DNA from: Ramlibacter sp.
GTDB lineage: Bacteria; Pseudomonadota; Gammaproteobacteria; Burkholderiales; Burkholderiaceae_C
DNA length: 64,000 nt
Reading direction: 5' to 3'
NCBI GenBank assembly: GCA_012729605.1
Contig: JAAYCV010000092.1
Coordinates: 1 to 64,000 of the forward strand
A program made the position numbers and the translations under genes. Every line of letters begins with the position of its first letter. The first letter of the stretch is position 1. The notes below the pieces were generated by a model. The model had not been told where the DNA came from, searched no databases, and worked only from the letters and a program-made list of their open reading frames with translations. This document shows, in pieces, positions 1-11,126 of this stretch.

Positions 1-481
1 GTGCCTTGACGGCGGCGCTGGTGTTGGCGTACACCACCACCTTGCGATCCGGATGGGCATCGCAGAAGGCGCTGAATTCATCGATCGGGCAGCCCAGGTC
101 CAGCGAGCAAGTCGCGTCCAGATCCGGCATCAGCACGGTTTTTTCCGGGCTCAGGATCTTGGCCGATTCGCCCATGAAGCGCACGCCAGCCACGACCAGG
201 GTCTGCGCCTCATGGTCACGGCCAAAACGCGCCATTTCCAGCGAATCCGACACGCAGCCACCGGTAGCCAGCGCCAGATCCTGCAGGTCGCCATCCACAT
301 AGTAGTGCGCCACCAGCACGGCATTGCGCGCCTTGAGCAACTCGGCCGACTGCTGCATCAGCGCGTCGCGCTCGGCGGTGCTGAGCTGCGGCGGCACCTT
401 GGCCCAGGCATGGGCGGTACAGGTCGCGCCTTCGGCGTCCTGCAGCGGAAAATCAAACTGGCGAACGGGGGATTCGATCAT
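1..481 (-). CDS. nadA: quinolinate synthase NadA (3' end cut by window edge)
   Basis: First 160 residues of quinolinate synthase, which condenses iminoaspartate with dihydroxyacetone phosphate in de novo NAD synthesis using a [4Fe-4S] cluster. The reading frame opens at the ATG at 479-481 and runs off the left edge. Recognisable family segments are [14 protein letters not shown] and [19 protein letters not shown], followed by [11 protein letters not shown] with an expected cluster cysteine, and [13 protein letters not shown] at the edge. It lies about 100 bases downstream of mutT on the same strand and may be the last gene of that transcript. Identification rests on direct reading of the reverse strand. 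The C-terminal two thirds are not visible. Confidence 0.93.
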   Translation of the reverse strand, partial: MIESPVRQFDFPLQDAEGATCTAHAWAKVPPQLSTAERDALMQQSAELLKARNAVLVAHYYVDGDLQDLALATGGCVSDSLEMARFGRDHEAQTLVVAGVRFMGESAKILSPEKTVLMPDLDATCSLDLGCPIDEFSAFCDAHPDRKVVVYANTSAAVKA

Positions 482-580
482 GCTATGTCTCTCTCTTTCA
501 CTGGGGGCACTGCCGTAGCGGCCGGCTGTGCCATTGCCGCGTATTGTCTCGCAGATTGGAGTCGGCCCGGAGCTGCAAGT

Positions 581-1054
581 TCAACCGGCGCGCTCCTGGG
601 TCAGCCAGTCCAGTACCGGAATCGTGCCCGGCAACACCGGATCGACCTGCACCGGCAGCTGCTGCCAGCTGTAATGCTGGCCCTCGTGCATGCACAGCTC
701 GCCTTCCCAGGCCGTCACCTTGCAGAAATGCAGCTGTACCAGGGCATGCGGATAATCGACCACGCTATCGCGCCAGGGCTGTACCGTCGTGATACGTACG
801 CCGATTTCCTCCTGCAGCTCACGCCGCAGCGCCTGCTCCACCGACTCGCCCTGCTCCAGCTTGCCGCCCGGAAACTCCCAGTAGCCGGCATAGACCTTGC
901 CCGGCGGGCGGCTGGTCAGCAGAAAGCTGCCATCGGGCTGCAGCAGCACGCCCACGGCAACCTGCACCAGCTGGCGTGCTTCGCCTGTGGCAGCATCATC
1001 TCGCGGGCGATCGCCATCGGCGACCAGCGGTTGCGCTTGGGTATAGCGGCTCAT
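581..1054 (-). CDS. mutT: MutT-type Nudix hydrolase (8-oxo-dGTP diphosphatase)
   Basis: 157-residue Nudix protein, probably hydrolysing 8-oxo-dGTP to keep oxidised guanine out of DNA. The Nudix box is complete at residues 64-86: Gly64, Glu70, Arg78-Glu79, Glu82-Glu83 and Gly85. The preceding segment GYWEFPGGK is typical of MutT. The length is slightly above that of E. coli MutT because of an N-terminal tail of about 28 residues. The start codon overlaps the stop of the upstream DUF815 ATPase gene as ATGA, so the two are probably translationally coupled. Substrate specificity is inferred from the family and was not tested. Confidence 0.88.
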   Translation of the reverse strand: MSRYTQAQPLVADGDRPRDDAATGEARQLVQVAVGVLLQPDGSFLLTSRPPGKVYAGYWEFPGGKLEQGESVEQALRRELQEEIGVRITTVQPWRDSVVDYPHALVQLHFCKVTAWEGELCMHEGQHYSWQQLPVQVDPVLPGTIPVLDWLTQERAG

Positions 1055-1935
1055 GCGCTCTGCCTTCCGGCATAGTCCCTGGCAAACTGATAGGCCACAC
1101 GGCCACTGCGCGAACCGCGTTCCAGCGCCCAGACCAGCGCCTCAGGCTCGGCAGCGCTCATCGCCGATTCCGGCACACCCAGGCTGCGCAGCCACTGGCG
1201 CACAATCGCCAGATACTCGTCCTGGCTGAACGGGTAGAAACTGATCCACATGCCAAAACGCTCGGACAGGGAGATCTTCTCCTCCACCACTTCACCCGGA
1301 TGCACCTCGCCATCAGGCGTATGCTGGTAGCTGAGGTTTTCCTTCATGTATTCGGGCAATAGGTGACGGCGGTTGCTGGTGGCGTAGATCAGCACATTCG
1401 GCGTAGCCGCCGCGATCGAGCCGTCCAGCATGGACTTGAGCGCCTTGTAGCCGATCTCGCCTTCGTCAAAGCTCAGGTCGTCACAGAAGATGATGAATTT
1501 TTCCGGGCGCTGCGCCACCAATTCGGCGATATCCGGCAGGTCCACCAGATCAGTCTTGTCCACCTCGATCAGGCGCAGGCCCTGATCCGCGTAGGCGTGC
1601 AGGCAGGCGCGCACCAGCGAGGACTTGCCGGTACCGCGCGAGCCGGTCAGCAGCACGTTGTTGGCGGGACGGCCAGCGACAAACTGCTCGGTATTGCGCA
1701 CCAGGCGTTCCTTCTGGCCATCGATTTCCTGCAGGTCCTGCAGCGCCATCACCGCCACGTGACGCACGGGCTCCAGCACGCCGACCTGGCCCATCATGCC
1801 GCGCCCGCGGCGGCGATAGCGGAAGGCAATCGAGGCATCCCAGTCCGGTTGCTGCAGCGGCTGCGGCAGCACCTGTTCCAGCCGCTCCAGCACGGCTTCG
1901 GCACGCATCAACAGTTTTTCAAAAGCGACATTCAT
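1051..1935 (-). CDS. DUF815 family AAA-type ATPase
   Basis: Predicted ATPase of the DUF815 family, 294 residues from the ATG at 1933-1935. A longer frame upstream adds 18 poorly supported residues. Walker A is GSRGTGKS at residues 98-105 and a Walker B-like FIIFCDDLSF lies near residue 160. The segment SERFGMWISFYPFSQDEYL near the C-terminus is typical of the family. The cellular role is not established. In Burkholderiales it commonly sits next to mutT, as here, with an ATGA overlap, which suggests co-expression but does not reveal function. The gene begins about 55 bases beyond the rplI terminator hairpin. Confidence 0.85.
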   Translation of the reverse strand: MNVAFEKLLMRAEAVLERLEQVLPQPLQQPDWDASIAFRYRRRGRGMMGQVGVLEPVRHVAVMALQDLQEIDGQKERLVRNTEQFVAGRPANNVLLTGSRGTGKSSLVRACLHAYADQGLRLIEVDKTDLVDLPDIAELVAQRPEKFIIFCDDLSFDEGEIGYKALKSMLDGSIAAATPNVLIYATSNRRHLLPEYMKENLSYQHTPDGEVHPGEVVEEKISLSERFGMWISFYPFSQDEYLAIVRQWLRSLGVPESAMSAAEPEALVWALERGSRSGRVAYQFARDYAGRQSA

Positions 1936-1990
1936 TTTCTTGGGCAGACAGTAAAGGCAAGAGTTCAAGCATACATCAGCCGCCAGCATG

Positions 1991-2024
1991 ACAAAGGCCG
2001 CCGGGTTTCCCCGGCGGCCTTTGT
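1991..2024 (-). terminator. terminator hairpin after rplI
   Basis: A 15-bp perfect stem (1991-2005 with 2010-2024) encloses a TTTC loop. The stem is GC-rich with AAA/TTT ends, so it could work in both directions. It lies 22 bases past the rplI stop and closes the ribosomal protein operon. Confidence 0.85.
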
Positions 2025-2046
2025 TCTAGGCGCTAGTGCGCGTGTA

Positions 2047-2499
2047 TCAGGCGGTTTCGCCGTACACGACCACGTTCACGTCCACCACCACATCGGTGTG
2101 CAGAGCCACCTGGACGGTGTTGTCGCTCACGGTCTTGATCTGGCCGTTGGGCATGCGGATCTGGGACTTGTGCACTTCGTAACCTTGCTTGACCAGTTCG
2201 TCAGCAATGTCGTGGTTGGTCACGGAGCCGAACAGACGGCCATCCACGCCAGCCTTCTGGGTCAGCTTGATGGACAGGCCTTCCATCTTCTGGCCCAGGG
2301 CTTCGGCAGCAGCCAGCTTCTCGGCAGCAGCCTTTTCCAGTTCGGCGCGCTTGGCTTCAAACTCTTTCAGGGCAGCTTCGGTGGCACGACGGGCACGGCC
2401 GGAGGGGATCAGGAAGTTGCGGGCGAAGCCGTCCTTGACCTTGACCACGTCACCCAGGTTGCCCAGGTTCACGACTTTGTCGAGCAGAATGATTTGCAT
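2047..2499 (-). CDS. rplI: 50S ribosomal protein L9
   Basis: 150-residue ribosomal protein L9, which binds 23S rRNA at the base of the L1 stalk. The N-terminal domain is diagnostic: [17 protein letters not shown] followed by [19 protein letters not shown] long alanine/glutamate-rich connecting helix spans about residues 42-75 and the C-terminal domain contains [16 protein letters not shown]. Full length for the family. It is the last gene of the rpsF-priB-rpsR-rplI operon, 17 bases after rpsR, preceded by an AGGAGT-type ribosome binding site and followed by a strong terminator. Confidence 0.98.
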   Translation of the reverse strand: MQIILLDKVVNLGNLGDVVKVKDGFARNFLIPSGRARRATEAALKEFEAKRAELEKAAAEKLAAAEALGQKMEGLSIKLTQKAGVDGRLFGSVTNHDIADELVKQGYEVHKSQIRMPNGQIKTVSDNTVQVALHTDVVVDVNVVVYGETA

Positions 2500-2516
2500 G
2501 ATTGGGACTCCTTGGC

Positions 2517-2792
2517 TTAGATCTTGTGCTGATCGGTGTAGGGCAGCAGGGCCAGGAAACGGGCGCGCTTGATGGCGGTGTTCAGCTGGCGCTGGTAGAT
2601 CGCGCGGGTGCCGGTCAGGCGAGCCGGGATGATCTTGCCGTTTTCAGCGATGAAATCGCGCAGCGTATCCACGTCCTTGTAGTCGATTTCCTCGACCTTG
2701 GCGACGGTGAAGCGGCAGAAGCGCTTGCGCTTGAACAGCAGGGATTGGGTATTGCGCTTGGGACGCTTGTCTTTGTTGCTCTTGAAGGCCAT
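2517..2792 (-). CDS. rpsR: 30S ribosomal protein S18
   Basis: 91-residue ribosomal protein S18, which forms a heterodimer with S6 on the platform of the small subunit. Diagnostic stretches are KRFCRFT, the [11 protein letters not shown] region and [10 protein letters not shown] followed by QRQL. The length is slightly above the E. coli protein owing to a basic N-terminal tail. It lies between priB and rplI in the conserved operon, about 20 bases after priB, with an AGGAGT ribosome binding site. Confidence 0.98.
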   Translation of the reverse strand: MAFKSNKDKRPKRNTQSLLFKRKRFCRFTVAKVEEIDYKDVDTLRDFIAENGKIIPARLTGTRAIYQRQLNTAIKRARFLALLPYTDQHKI

Positions 2793-2813
2793 GATGGACT
2801 CCTGAAAATCTGT

Positions 2814-3164
2814 TTAAAAAGGGTTGTCTCGTGCTATCGGCATGAAGTCCTGAAGGTGGAACACCAGCCGCGTACTGCTGCTGACGCCTGCCCCGCGACG
2901 TACCGGCGTGGCCAGAAAGCCGCTGAATCGTGCCGGTTGCCCCAGGCTGAGGCGATTCAGCTGTTCTGCCATCGGCCCGATGGCGACACACGCCACCTGG
3001 GCACTGACCTTGCGCACACTGCCGGCTTCGTGCTGTTCGGATGTGTGCGTCAGCACACCATCGACAACAGGGACGCCGGCGGGCGTCATTCGCAAGGGGC
3101 CACGTTCGACCAGTTCTGCCGTCAGTTCCAACTGGTTGACGGCGACGGGTACGGGGGATTCCAC
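2814..3164 (-). CDS. priB: primosomal replication protein N (PriB)
   Basis: 116-residue single OB-fold protein related to SSB that stabilises PriA-DNA complexes during replication restart. Family-like segments are NQLELTAELVERGPLRMTPAGVPV and VACVAIGPMAEQL (the first continues at residues 10-33), with LVFHLQDF near the C-terminus. The start appears to be the GTG at 3162-3164, since no other in-frame ATG or GTG is found upstream before the rpsF stop. It sits between rpsF and rpsR, its standard place, and probably depends on translation through rpsF. Confidence 0.93.
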   Translation of the reverse strand: MESPVPVAVNQLELTAELVERGPLRMTPAGVPVVDGVLTHTSEQHEAGSVRKVSAQVACVAIGPMAEQLNRLSLGQPARFSGFLATPVRRGAGVSSSTRLVFHLQDFMPIARDNPF

Positions 3165-3184
3165 TCGCGCTTCTTGACCTGTGA

Positions 3185-3556
3185 TCAGGAAGCGTCAGCC
3201 TCGCTGGCCTGTGCAGTCTTGCGCGCTTCTTCGCGCTCGACGGCCTTCATCATGGTGGAAGGAGCCGTTTCGGCCTTCTTCTTCTGCACGGTCATGTTGC
3301 GCAGCACGGCGTCGTTGAACTTGAACGCGTGTTCCAGCTCGGCCATCACGGCCTGGTCGGCTTCGATGTTCAGGCACAGGTAGTGCGCCTTGTTCAGCTT
3401 GTTGATCTGGTAAGCCAGTTGACGGCGACCCCAGTCTTCGACGCGATGGATCTTGCCGTTGCCAGCAGTAACCATGCCCTTGTAGCGTTCCAGCATGGCA
3501 GGAACCTGTTCGCTCTGATCCGGGTGGATCAGCAGAATGATCTCGTAATGACGCAT
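3185..3556 (-). CDS. rpsF: 30S ribosomal protein S6
   Basis: 123-residue ribosomal protein S6, partner of S18 on the small subunit platform. The start [18 protein letters not shown] is diagnostic and has a GGAGT ribosome binding site, so I place the start at 3556 and not at the longer open frame reaching 3652. [15 protein letters not shown] and [11 protein letters not shown] are conserved. The C-terminal tail is acidic and alanine-rich. First gene of the operon, with a good sigma-70 promoter about 65 bases upstream. Confidence 0.97.
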   Translation of the reverse strand: MRHYEIILLIHPDQSEQVPAMLERYKGMVTAGNGKIHRVEDWGRRQLAYQINKLNKAHYLCLNIEADQAVMAELEHAFKFNDAVLRNMTVQKKKAETAPSTMMKAVEREEARKTAQASEADAS

Positions 3557-3622
3557 GAAAACTCCTTGTGGAAGTAAGCTGCCCACAGCGCCAGGATGCG
3601 GTGCAGCAAGGTGAAACCGTAG

Positions 3623-3652
3623 ATTATAGCTTGCCTGCGATGCAGGCTGCAA
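3623..3652 (-). promoter_or_regulatory. sigma-70 promoter of rpsF operon
   Basis: On the minus strand, TTGCAG (3652-3647) and a consensus TATAAT (3628-3623) are separated by 18 bases. Position and strand fit transcription of rpsF-priB-rpsR-rplI. Predicted start of transcription is near 3616, giving a leader of about 60 bases. Confidence 0.75.
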
Positions 3653-3690
3653 GTTATTTGGGCAACAACGCCCTGCCCCGTGGCAGAAAC

Positions 3691-3720
3691 GACAAGGGAC
3701 TGCCGCAGCAGTCCCTTGTC
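3691..3720 (-). terminator. hairpin downstream of ppsA
   Basis: A 13-bp perfect stem (3691-3703 with 3708-3720) has a 4-base loop and lies about 30 bases past the ppsA stop. The T-run after the stem is short (GTTTC on the minus strand), so termination may be partial or assisted by Rho. A smaller 6-bp stem sits between it and the gene. Confidence 0.6.
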
Positions 3721-3751
3721 ATGCCAACCGGACTCAGCCGGTTTCAGGGCA

Positions 3752-6145
<2,394 letters not shown>

Positions 6146-6223
6146 AGCATGCTCCAAAAGTTAAACCGGTACCGGGCCTGGCCTTTGCTTGTTCTGGTTA
6201 TGGAGGCGGCGAGCCCATGGCAA

Positions 6224-6248
6224 TACGCGACCGGGTTTCGGTCGCGTA
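6224..6248 (-). other. hairpin in ppsA 5' untranslated region
   Basis: A 10-bp perfect stem (6224-6233 with 6239-6248) and 5-base loop lie just after the predicted ppsA transcription start. No T-run follows on either strand. It may stabilise the leader or be a protein-binding site; the role is unknown. Confidence 0.5.
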
Positions 6249-6261
6249 CTGGCAAAATCTG

Positions 6262-6291
6262 ATTGTAGTCCGACTGGGTTTTTTGCGGCAA
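6262..6291 (-). promoter_or_regulatory. candidate sigma-70 promoter of ppsA
   Basis: Minus strand TTGCCG (6291-6286), an 18-base spacer and TACAAT (6267-6262). It would give a leader of about 110 bases that contains the hairpin at 6224-6248. Call based on hexamer match and position only. Confidence 0.6.
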
Positions 6292-6393
6292 CCCGATCGG
6301 GAAAGTGTGAGGCACTTGACGGAAAAACCTGCATCACCATCGAAACTGCAATGCAGGCTTACCCGGAATAGTTGTCAATAAACGACGATTCCC

Positions 6394-6879
6394 TTACTTG
6401 CTCAGCAGGAACCGGTGCGCATCGGGGCCGGTGACAACCTGGCCATCCTTGTCGAGCATGCGCAACATGGTGTTGGAGATGATGTCGAAGCTGCGACGCT
6501 GGCCTTGCGGATCCAGTGTGATACGGGTTTCGTCGGCATTGAAGGTGAACTGGCCACGCAGCTCATGCTCACGGTCCGGGCCCGCCTTGGTGCGCAGCTC
6601 GTAGGTGGAATCGGAGAACAGCGTCAGCGCCAGCGTCATGTTCTGCGCCGGATCGGCACAGGCCGGGCACGGCAGGTTGCCGCGGTAGGTACCCGGCCAG
6701 GTAGCGACCGCCGGGCCAGCCGGCGCGCGTTCCGCCTGCGGCACACGCATCAGGCCAATCGAGCCGAGCACGCTATCGGTCATGCCCTGCATGCCGCTAC
6801 AACCCGCCAGCGTCAGCGACACCGCAGCCAGGCCGGCCAGCTGCCAGCGACGGACTTGTTCTTGAACACGTCTAGCCAT
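6394..6879 (-). CDS. NlpE-like outer-membrane lipoprotein
   Basis: Lipoprotein of about 161 residues. The N-terminus is basic, then hydrophobic, ending in the lipobox LAGC, so Cys is the expected lipidation site. The mature part holds one NlpE N-terminal-like domain: GTYRGNLPCPACADPAQ, where the Cys-x-x-Cys pair resembles the copper-responsive NlpE motif, followed by strands with TLALTLFSDSTYELRT. It is shorter than E. coli NlpE and lacks its second OB-fold domain. Two adjacent ATGs occur; the second (6879) is better spaced from GGGAG. It follows thrC on the same strand by about 100 bases. A role in envelope or metal stress is inferred from the family only. Confidence 0.75.
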   Translation of the reverse strand: MARRVQEQVRRWQLAGLAAVSLTLAGCSGMQGMTDSVLGSIGLMRVPQAERAPAGPAVATWPGTYRGNLPCPACADPAQNMTLALTLFSDSTYELRTKAGPDREHELRGQFTFNADETRITLDPQGQRRSFDIISNTMLRMLDKDGQVVTGPDAHRFLLSK

Positions 6880-6978
6880 CATGATCTCCCTATAGGCGTT
6901 TTGGAGCCGATTCTACATGCACGATGTGTCCTGCCCTTGTCAGACAGGAGCGCATCCGTACATTACGACACAAGCAAC

Positions 6979-8406
6979 TCAGGCGCAGGCCGCCACGATC
7001 AGCTGCTGGATACGCGCGACATCGGCCGGCACCACCTGCACGCGGCGCGGCAGGGCTTCCAGGCCGGCGAAGCGCTCGGGCATGTCGGGCTTGCGGCCCA
7101 GGGCTTCCTCGATGGTTTCGGCGAACTTGATCGGCAGTGCGGTTTCCAGCACGATCATCGGCACGCCCTGCTCCAGGTGTTCGCGTGCCACCTTCACGCC
7201 ATCAGCGGTATGGGTGTCGATCATCTGGCCCAGGCGCTGGTAGCAATCGCGGATCGTCTCCAGGCGGTCAGCGTGGGTGCTGGAGCCGCTGACAAAACCG
7301 TAGCGCTGTGCCGCCAGCGGAAACACCGGATCGCCGCTCAGGTCGAACTGGCCTTGCTGGCCCAGCGTGCTGCCGAACAGCTCGGCGGTACGCTTGGCAT
7401 TGCGGCCCAGCAGGTCAAACACGAAACGCTCGAAGTTGCTGGCCTTGCTGATGTCCATGGACGGGCTGGAGGTCTCGTGCGTATCGGCGCTGCCGCGCAC
7501 GCGGTAGACGCCGGTGCGAAAGAACTCGTCGAGCACGTCGTTCTCGTTGGTGGCTACCACCAACTGGCGGATCGGCAGGCCCATCATGCGCGCGACGTGG
7601 CCGGCGCAGACGTTGCCAAAGTTGCCGCTGGGCACGGTGAAGCTGACCTGCTGCTGGCTGTTCTCCGTGACCTGGAAATAGCCGGCAAAGTAGTACACCA
7701 CCTGCGCCAGCAGGCGCGCCCAGTTGATCGAGTTGACGGTACCGATCTTGTACTGGCGCTTGAATTCCAGGTCGTTGCTCACGGCCTTGACGATGTCCTG
7801 ACAGTCATCGAACACGCCTTCGACCGCCAGGTTGTGGATGTTCTCGTCCTGCAGGCTGAACATCTGCGCCTGCTGGAAGGCACTCATGCGGCCATGCGGG
7901 CTGAGCATGAACACGCGCACGCCCTGCTTGCCGCGCATGGCGTACTCGGCAGCACTGCCAGTATCGCCGCTGGTGGCACCCAGGATATTGAGCTGTTCGC
8001 CACGGCGACCCAGTTCGTATTCGAACAGGTTGCCCAGCAGCTGCATCGCCATGTCCTTGAAGGCAATCGTCGGGCCGTTGGACAGGCCTTCGACGTACAG
8101 CTCGCCTTCGAGCTGGCGCACCGGCGTGATCTGCTCGGTACCAAACACCTCGGCGGTGTAGGTCTTGTCGCAGATCGCCTTCAGGTCGGCTGCCGGGATG
8201 TCGCTGATGTAGCGCGACAGGATGGCGAATGCCAGTGCGGCATAGCCCTGCTCGCGGTACAGCGTACGCCAGCTTTCGAGCGTGGCGACATCAACCTGCG
8301 GGTAGGCCGTGGGCAGATAGAGGCCGCCATCGGGCGCCAGGCCTTCGAGCAGGATTTCGCAGAAGGTGCGCGGCACCGAGTGGCCGCGGGTAGACAGATA
8401 GTACAT
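6979..8406 (-). CDS. thrC: threonine synthase
   Basis: 475-residue PLP enzyme converting O-phosphohomoserine to threonine. It begins with MYYLSTRGHSVPRTF and carries PTIAFKDMAMQLLG, whose Lys should form the Schiff base, and GATSGDTGSAAEYAM for phosphate binding. The C-terminal half includes VPSGNFGNVCAG. The length fits the long threonine synthase form of proteobacteria and yeast. It starts one base after the hom stop (TGATATG), so the two are surely cotranscribed and probably coupled. Confidence 0.96.
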   Translation of the reverse strand: MYYLSTRGHSVPRTFCEILLEGLAPDGGLYLPTAYPQVDVATLESWRTLYREQGYAALAFAILSRYISDIPAADLKAICDKTYTAEVFGTEQITPVRQLEGELYVEGLSNGPTIAFKDMAMQLLGNLFEYELGRRGEQLNILGATSGDTGSAAEYAMRGKQGVRVFMLSPHGRMSAFQQAQMFSLQDENIHNLAVEGVFDDCQDIVKAVSNDLEFKRQYKIGTVNSINWARLLAQVVYYFAGYFQVTENSQQQVSFTVPSGNFGNVCAGHVARMMGLPIRQLVVATNENDVLDEFFRTGVYRVRGSADTHETSSPSMDISKASNFERFVFDLLGRNAKRTAELFGSTLGQQGQFDLSGDPVFPLAAQRYGFVSGSSTHADRLETIRDCYQRLGQMIDTHTADGVKVAREHLEQGVPMIVLETALPIKFAETIEEALGRKPDMPERFAGLEALPRRVQVVPADVARIQQLIVAACA

Positions 8407-8407
8407 A

Positions 8408-9733
8408 TCAGTTCAGCTCTTCCTTGCGGATCCGGACGATGGGCTGCAGCACGCTGGGCAGCGCCTGCATGGCGGTCAGGGCCTGGTTCATGTGGGCTTC
8501 CTGGCACTCGTGGGTCAGGATCACCAGATCGGTCTGGTTGGTTTCCTCGCCACCGACCTGGTCGGATTCGGCCTGGCGCATGGCGTCGATGCTGATGCCC
8601 AGATCGGACAGGATGGTAGCAATGCGCGCCAGCACGCCCGGCTCGTCGGACACGCGCAGGCGCAGGTAGTAGCTGGTCACAACCTGATCGATCGGCAGGA
8701 TCGCCAGGTCCTTCTGCATGGCATCGGGCTGGAACGCCAGGTGCGGCACGCGGTTGGCCGGGTCGGATGTGTGCAAGCGCGTCACGTCCACCAGGTCGGC
8801 GATCACGGCGCTGGCGGTGGGCTCGCTGCCGGCACCCTTGCCGTAGTACAGCGTGGTGCCGACGGCATCGCCGTTGACCACCACGGCGTTCATCGCGCCT
8901 TCGACATTGGCGATCAGGCGCTTGGCCGGCACCAGCGTCGGGTGCACGCGCAGTTCCACGCCCTGCTCGGTGCGGCGCGTGATGCCCAGCAGCTTGATGC
9001 GGTAGCCCAGACGCTCGGCGTAACGGATGTCGGCCGCGCCCAGCTTGGTGATGCCTTCGGTATAGGCCTTGTCGAACTGCACGTCCACGCCAAAGGCGAT
9101 GGCACTCATCAGCGTGACTTTGTGCGCGGCGTCCACGCCTTCGATGTCGAAGGTCGGGTCGGCTTCGGCGTAACCCAGACGCTGGGCTTCCTTCAACACC
9201 ACGTCAAAGTCCAGGCCCTTGTCGCGCATCTCGGACAGGATGAAGTTGGTGGTGCCGTTGATGATGCCGGCGATCCATTCGATGCGGTTGGCAGTCAGGC
9301 CTTCGCGCAGCGCCTTGATGATCGGGATGCCTCCAGCCACGGCAGCTTCGAAGGCCACCATCACGCCCTTGCGCTGGGCTGCGGCAAAAATCTCGGTGCC
9401 ATGCACGGCCAGCAGCGCCTTGTTGGCGGTGACCACATGCTTGCCGTTCTCGATGGCCTGCAGCACCAGGTCCTTGGCGATGGTGTAGCCACCAATCAGC
9501 TCGATCACGATATCGATATCGGGACGCTGTACGACGGCAAAGGCATCATCGATCACTTCGGTGGAGGCATCAACCACGCTGCGTGCGTGTTCGACGTTGC
9601 GGTCGGCGACCACGGCAATCTCGATGCCACGGCCGGCACGTGCCTTGATGACGGACTGGTTGCGACTCAGGACGTTGTAAACGCCGCTGCCTACCGTGCC
9701 AATGCCCAGCAGGCCCACTTTGATCGGATTCAT
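8408..9733 (-). CDS. hom: homoserine dehydrogenase
   Basis: 441-residue homoserine dehydrogenase, reducing aspartate semialdehyde to homoserine at the branch to threonine and methionine. N-terminal NAD(P) fold: VGLLGIGTVGSGV. Catalytic region: AGGIPIIKALREGLTANRI-type segment and GIINGTTNFILSEM. A C-terminal ACT domain from about residue 350 (SYYLRLRVSDEPGVLARIATI) implies feedback control by threonine, as known for this monofunctional form. No aspartokinase is fused. It lies between alaA and thrC, 35 bases after alaA. Confidence 0.97.
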   Translation of the reverse strand: MNPIKVGLLGIGTVGSGVYNVLSRNQSVIKARAGRGIEIAVVADRNVEHARSVVDASTEVIDDAFAVVQRPDIDIVIELIGGYTIAKDLVLQAIENGKHVVTANKALLAVHGTEIFAAAQRKGVMVAFEAAVAGGIPIIKALREGLTANRIEWIAGIINGTTNFILSEMRDKGLDFDVVLKEAQRLGYAEADPTFDIEGVDAAHKVTLMSAIAFGVDVQFDKAYTEGITKLGAADIRYAERLGYRIKLLGITRRTEQGVELRVHPTLVPAKRLIANVEGAMNAVVVNGDAVGTTLYYGKGAGSEPTASAVIADLVDVTRLHTSDPANRVPHLAFQPDAMQKDLAILPIDQVVTSYYLRLRVSDEPGVLARIATILSDLGISIDAMRQAESDQVGGEETNQTDLVILTHECQEAHMNQALTAMQALPSVLQPIVRIRKEELN

Positions 9734-9768
9734 GTTTCTAGCTTCAGTTGGAAAAGGGTTGGAGAAAA

Positions 9769-11001
9769 TCAGGATTTCGCGCCGTGGCGCTTGCGGTAAG
9801 CCTCGAGGAAGCGCGCCAGGCGCTGGATGGCTTCGCGCAGCGCATCTTCCTGCGGCAGGAACACGATGCGGAAATGCTGGTTGTCGTGGTAGTTGAAACC
9901 GGAGCCCTGCACCAGCATCACGCGGGTCGCCTGCAGCACCTCCAGGAAGAACTGGCGATCATCCTGGATCGGGTACATCTCGGGATCGAGCCTGGGGAAC
10001 ATGTACAGCGCCGCCTTGGGCTTGACGCAGCTCACGCCCGGGATCTGCATGATCAGCTCGTAGGCCAGGTCGCGCTGGCGACGCAGGCGGCCGCCCTCGC
10101 CCACCAGGTCCTTGATGCTCTGGTAGCCGCCGAGTGCGGTCTGGATCGCCCACTGGCCGGGCACGTTGGAACCCAGCTTGATGTTGGCCAGCATGTTCAG
10201 GCCCTCGATATAGTCCTGCGCGCCCGACTTGTCACCGGAAATCACCATCCAGCCGGCACGGAAGCCGCAGCTGCGGTAGGCCTTGGACAGCGAGTTGAAG
10301 GTCAGCGTGAGCACATCGGTGGACAGCGAGGCCATCGACGTGTGCTTGATGCCGTCGTACAGCACCTTGTCGTAGACCTCGTCGGCCATCAGCACCAGAT
10401 TGTGCTCGCGCGCGATCTCGATCAGGCCGAGCAGCAGCGCGTCGGAGTACAGCGCGCCGGTCGGGTTGTTCGGGTTGATGACGACGATGCCCTTGGTGCG
10501 CGGCGTGATCTTGCTGCGGATGTCGTCCAGGTCAGGCATCCACTCGTTGCTCTCGTCGCACAGGTAGTGCACCGGTTTGCCGCCGGCCAGCGAGGTGGAT
10601 GCCGTCCACAGCGGATAGTCCGGGGACGGCACGAGCAGCTCGTCGCCACCGTTCAGCAGCGCCATGGTGGCCATGATGATCAGGTCGCTGGCGCCATTGC
10701 CCAGGTAGATGTCTTCCAGTGTGACGCCTTGCACGCCCTGCTGCTGCGAGTAGTGCATCACCGCCTTGCGCGCAGCAAAGATGCCCTTGCTGTCGGAATA
10801 GCCGGCGGATTCGGGCAGGTTGCGGATCATGTCGGCGACGATTTCTTCGGGCGGTTCGAAACCGAACGGTGCCAGGTTGCCGATATTGAGCTTGATGATC
10901 TTCTGGCCCTCATCCTCCATCTGGCGCGCCGCGTCCACGATGGGTCCGCGCACATCGTAGAGGACATTGGCAAGCTTGGAGGATTTGGCTATGGTCTTCA
11001 C
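9769..11001 (-). CDS. alaA: alanine/glutamate-pyruvate aminotransferase, AlaA type
   Basis: 410-residue class I/II PLP aminotransferase, most similar in motif pattern to E. coli AlaA (glutamate-pyruvate transaminase). Segments are KLANVLYDVRGPI, KLNIGNLAPFGFEPP, YCDSK-like GYSDSKGIFAARKA, NPNNPTGA, ADEVYDKVLYD, and NSLSKAYRSCGFRAGWM, which holds the PLP lysine. The start is a GTG at 10999-11001 with a good AGGAG upstream. It heads the alaA-hom-thrC operon. The upstream region, shared with a divergent gene, is AT-rich with possible -10 elements near 11030-11040. Precise substrate preference is inferred. Confidence 0.88.
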   Translation of the reverse strand: MKTIAKSSKLANVLYDVRGPIVDAARQMEDEGQKIIKLNIGNLAPFGFEPPEEIVADMIRNLPESAGYSDSKGIFAARKAVMHYSQQQGVQGVTLEDIYLGNGASDLIIMATMALLNGGDELLVPSPDYPLWTASTSLAGGKPVHYLCDESNEWMPDLDDIRSKITPRTKGIVVINPNNPTGALYSDALLLGLIEIAREHNLVLMADEVYDKVLYDGIKHTSMASLSTDVLTLTFNSLSKAYRSCGFRAGWMVISGDKSGAQDYIEGLNMLANIKLGSNVPGQWAIQTALGGYQSIKDLVGEGGRLRRQRDLAYELIMQIPGVSCVKPKAALYMFPRLDPEMYPIQDDRQFFLEVLQATRVMLVQGSGFNYHDNQHFRIVFLPQEDALREAIQRLARFLEAYRKRHGAKS

Positions 11002-11126
11002 ACCGGCTCCTGTGGAAAATTCAGAGGAAAACTATAATTTGACCACATTTTGACGACAGACAGCCGCATTGCCAGTTCTACACCGGCCGTCTGCTCCGCT
11101 TTCCCCGCCTCTACCGGACTTCCACC

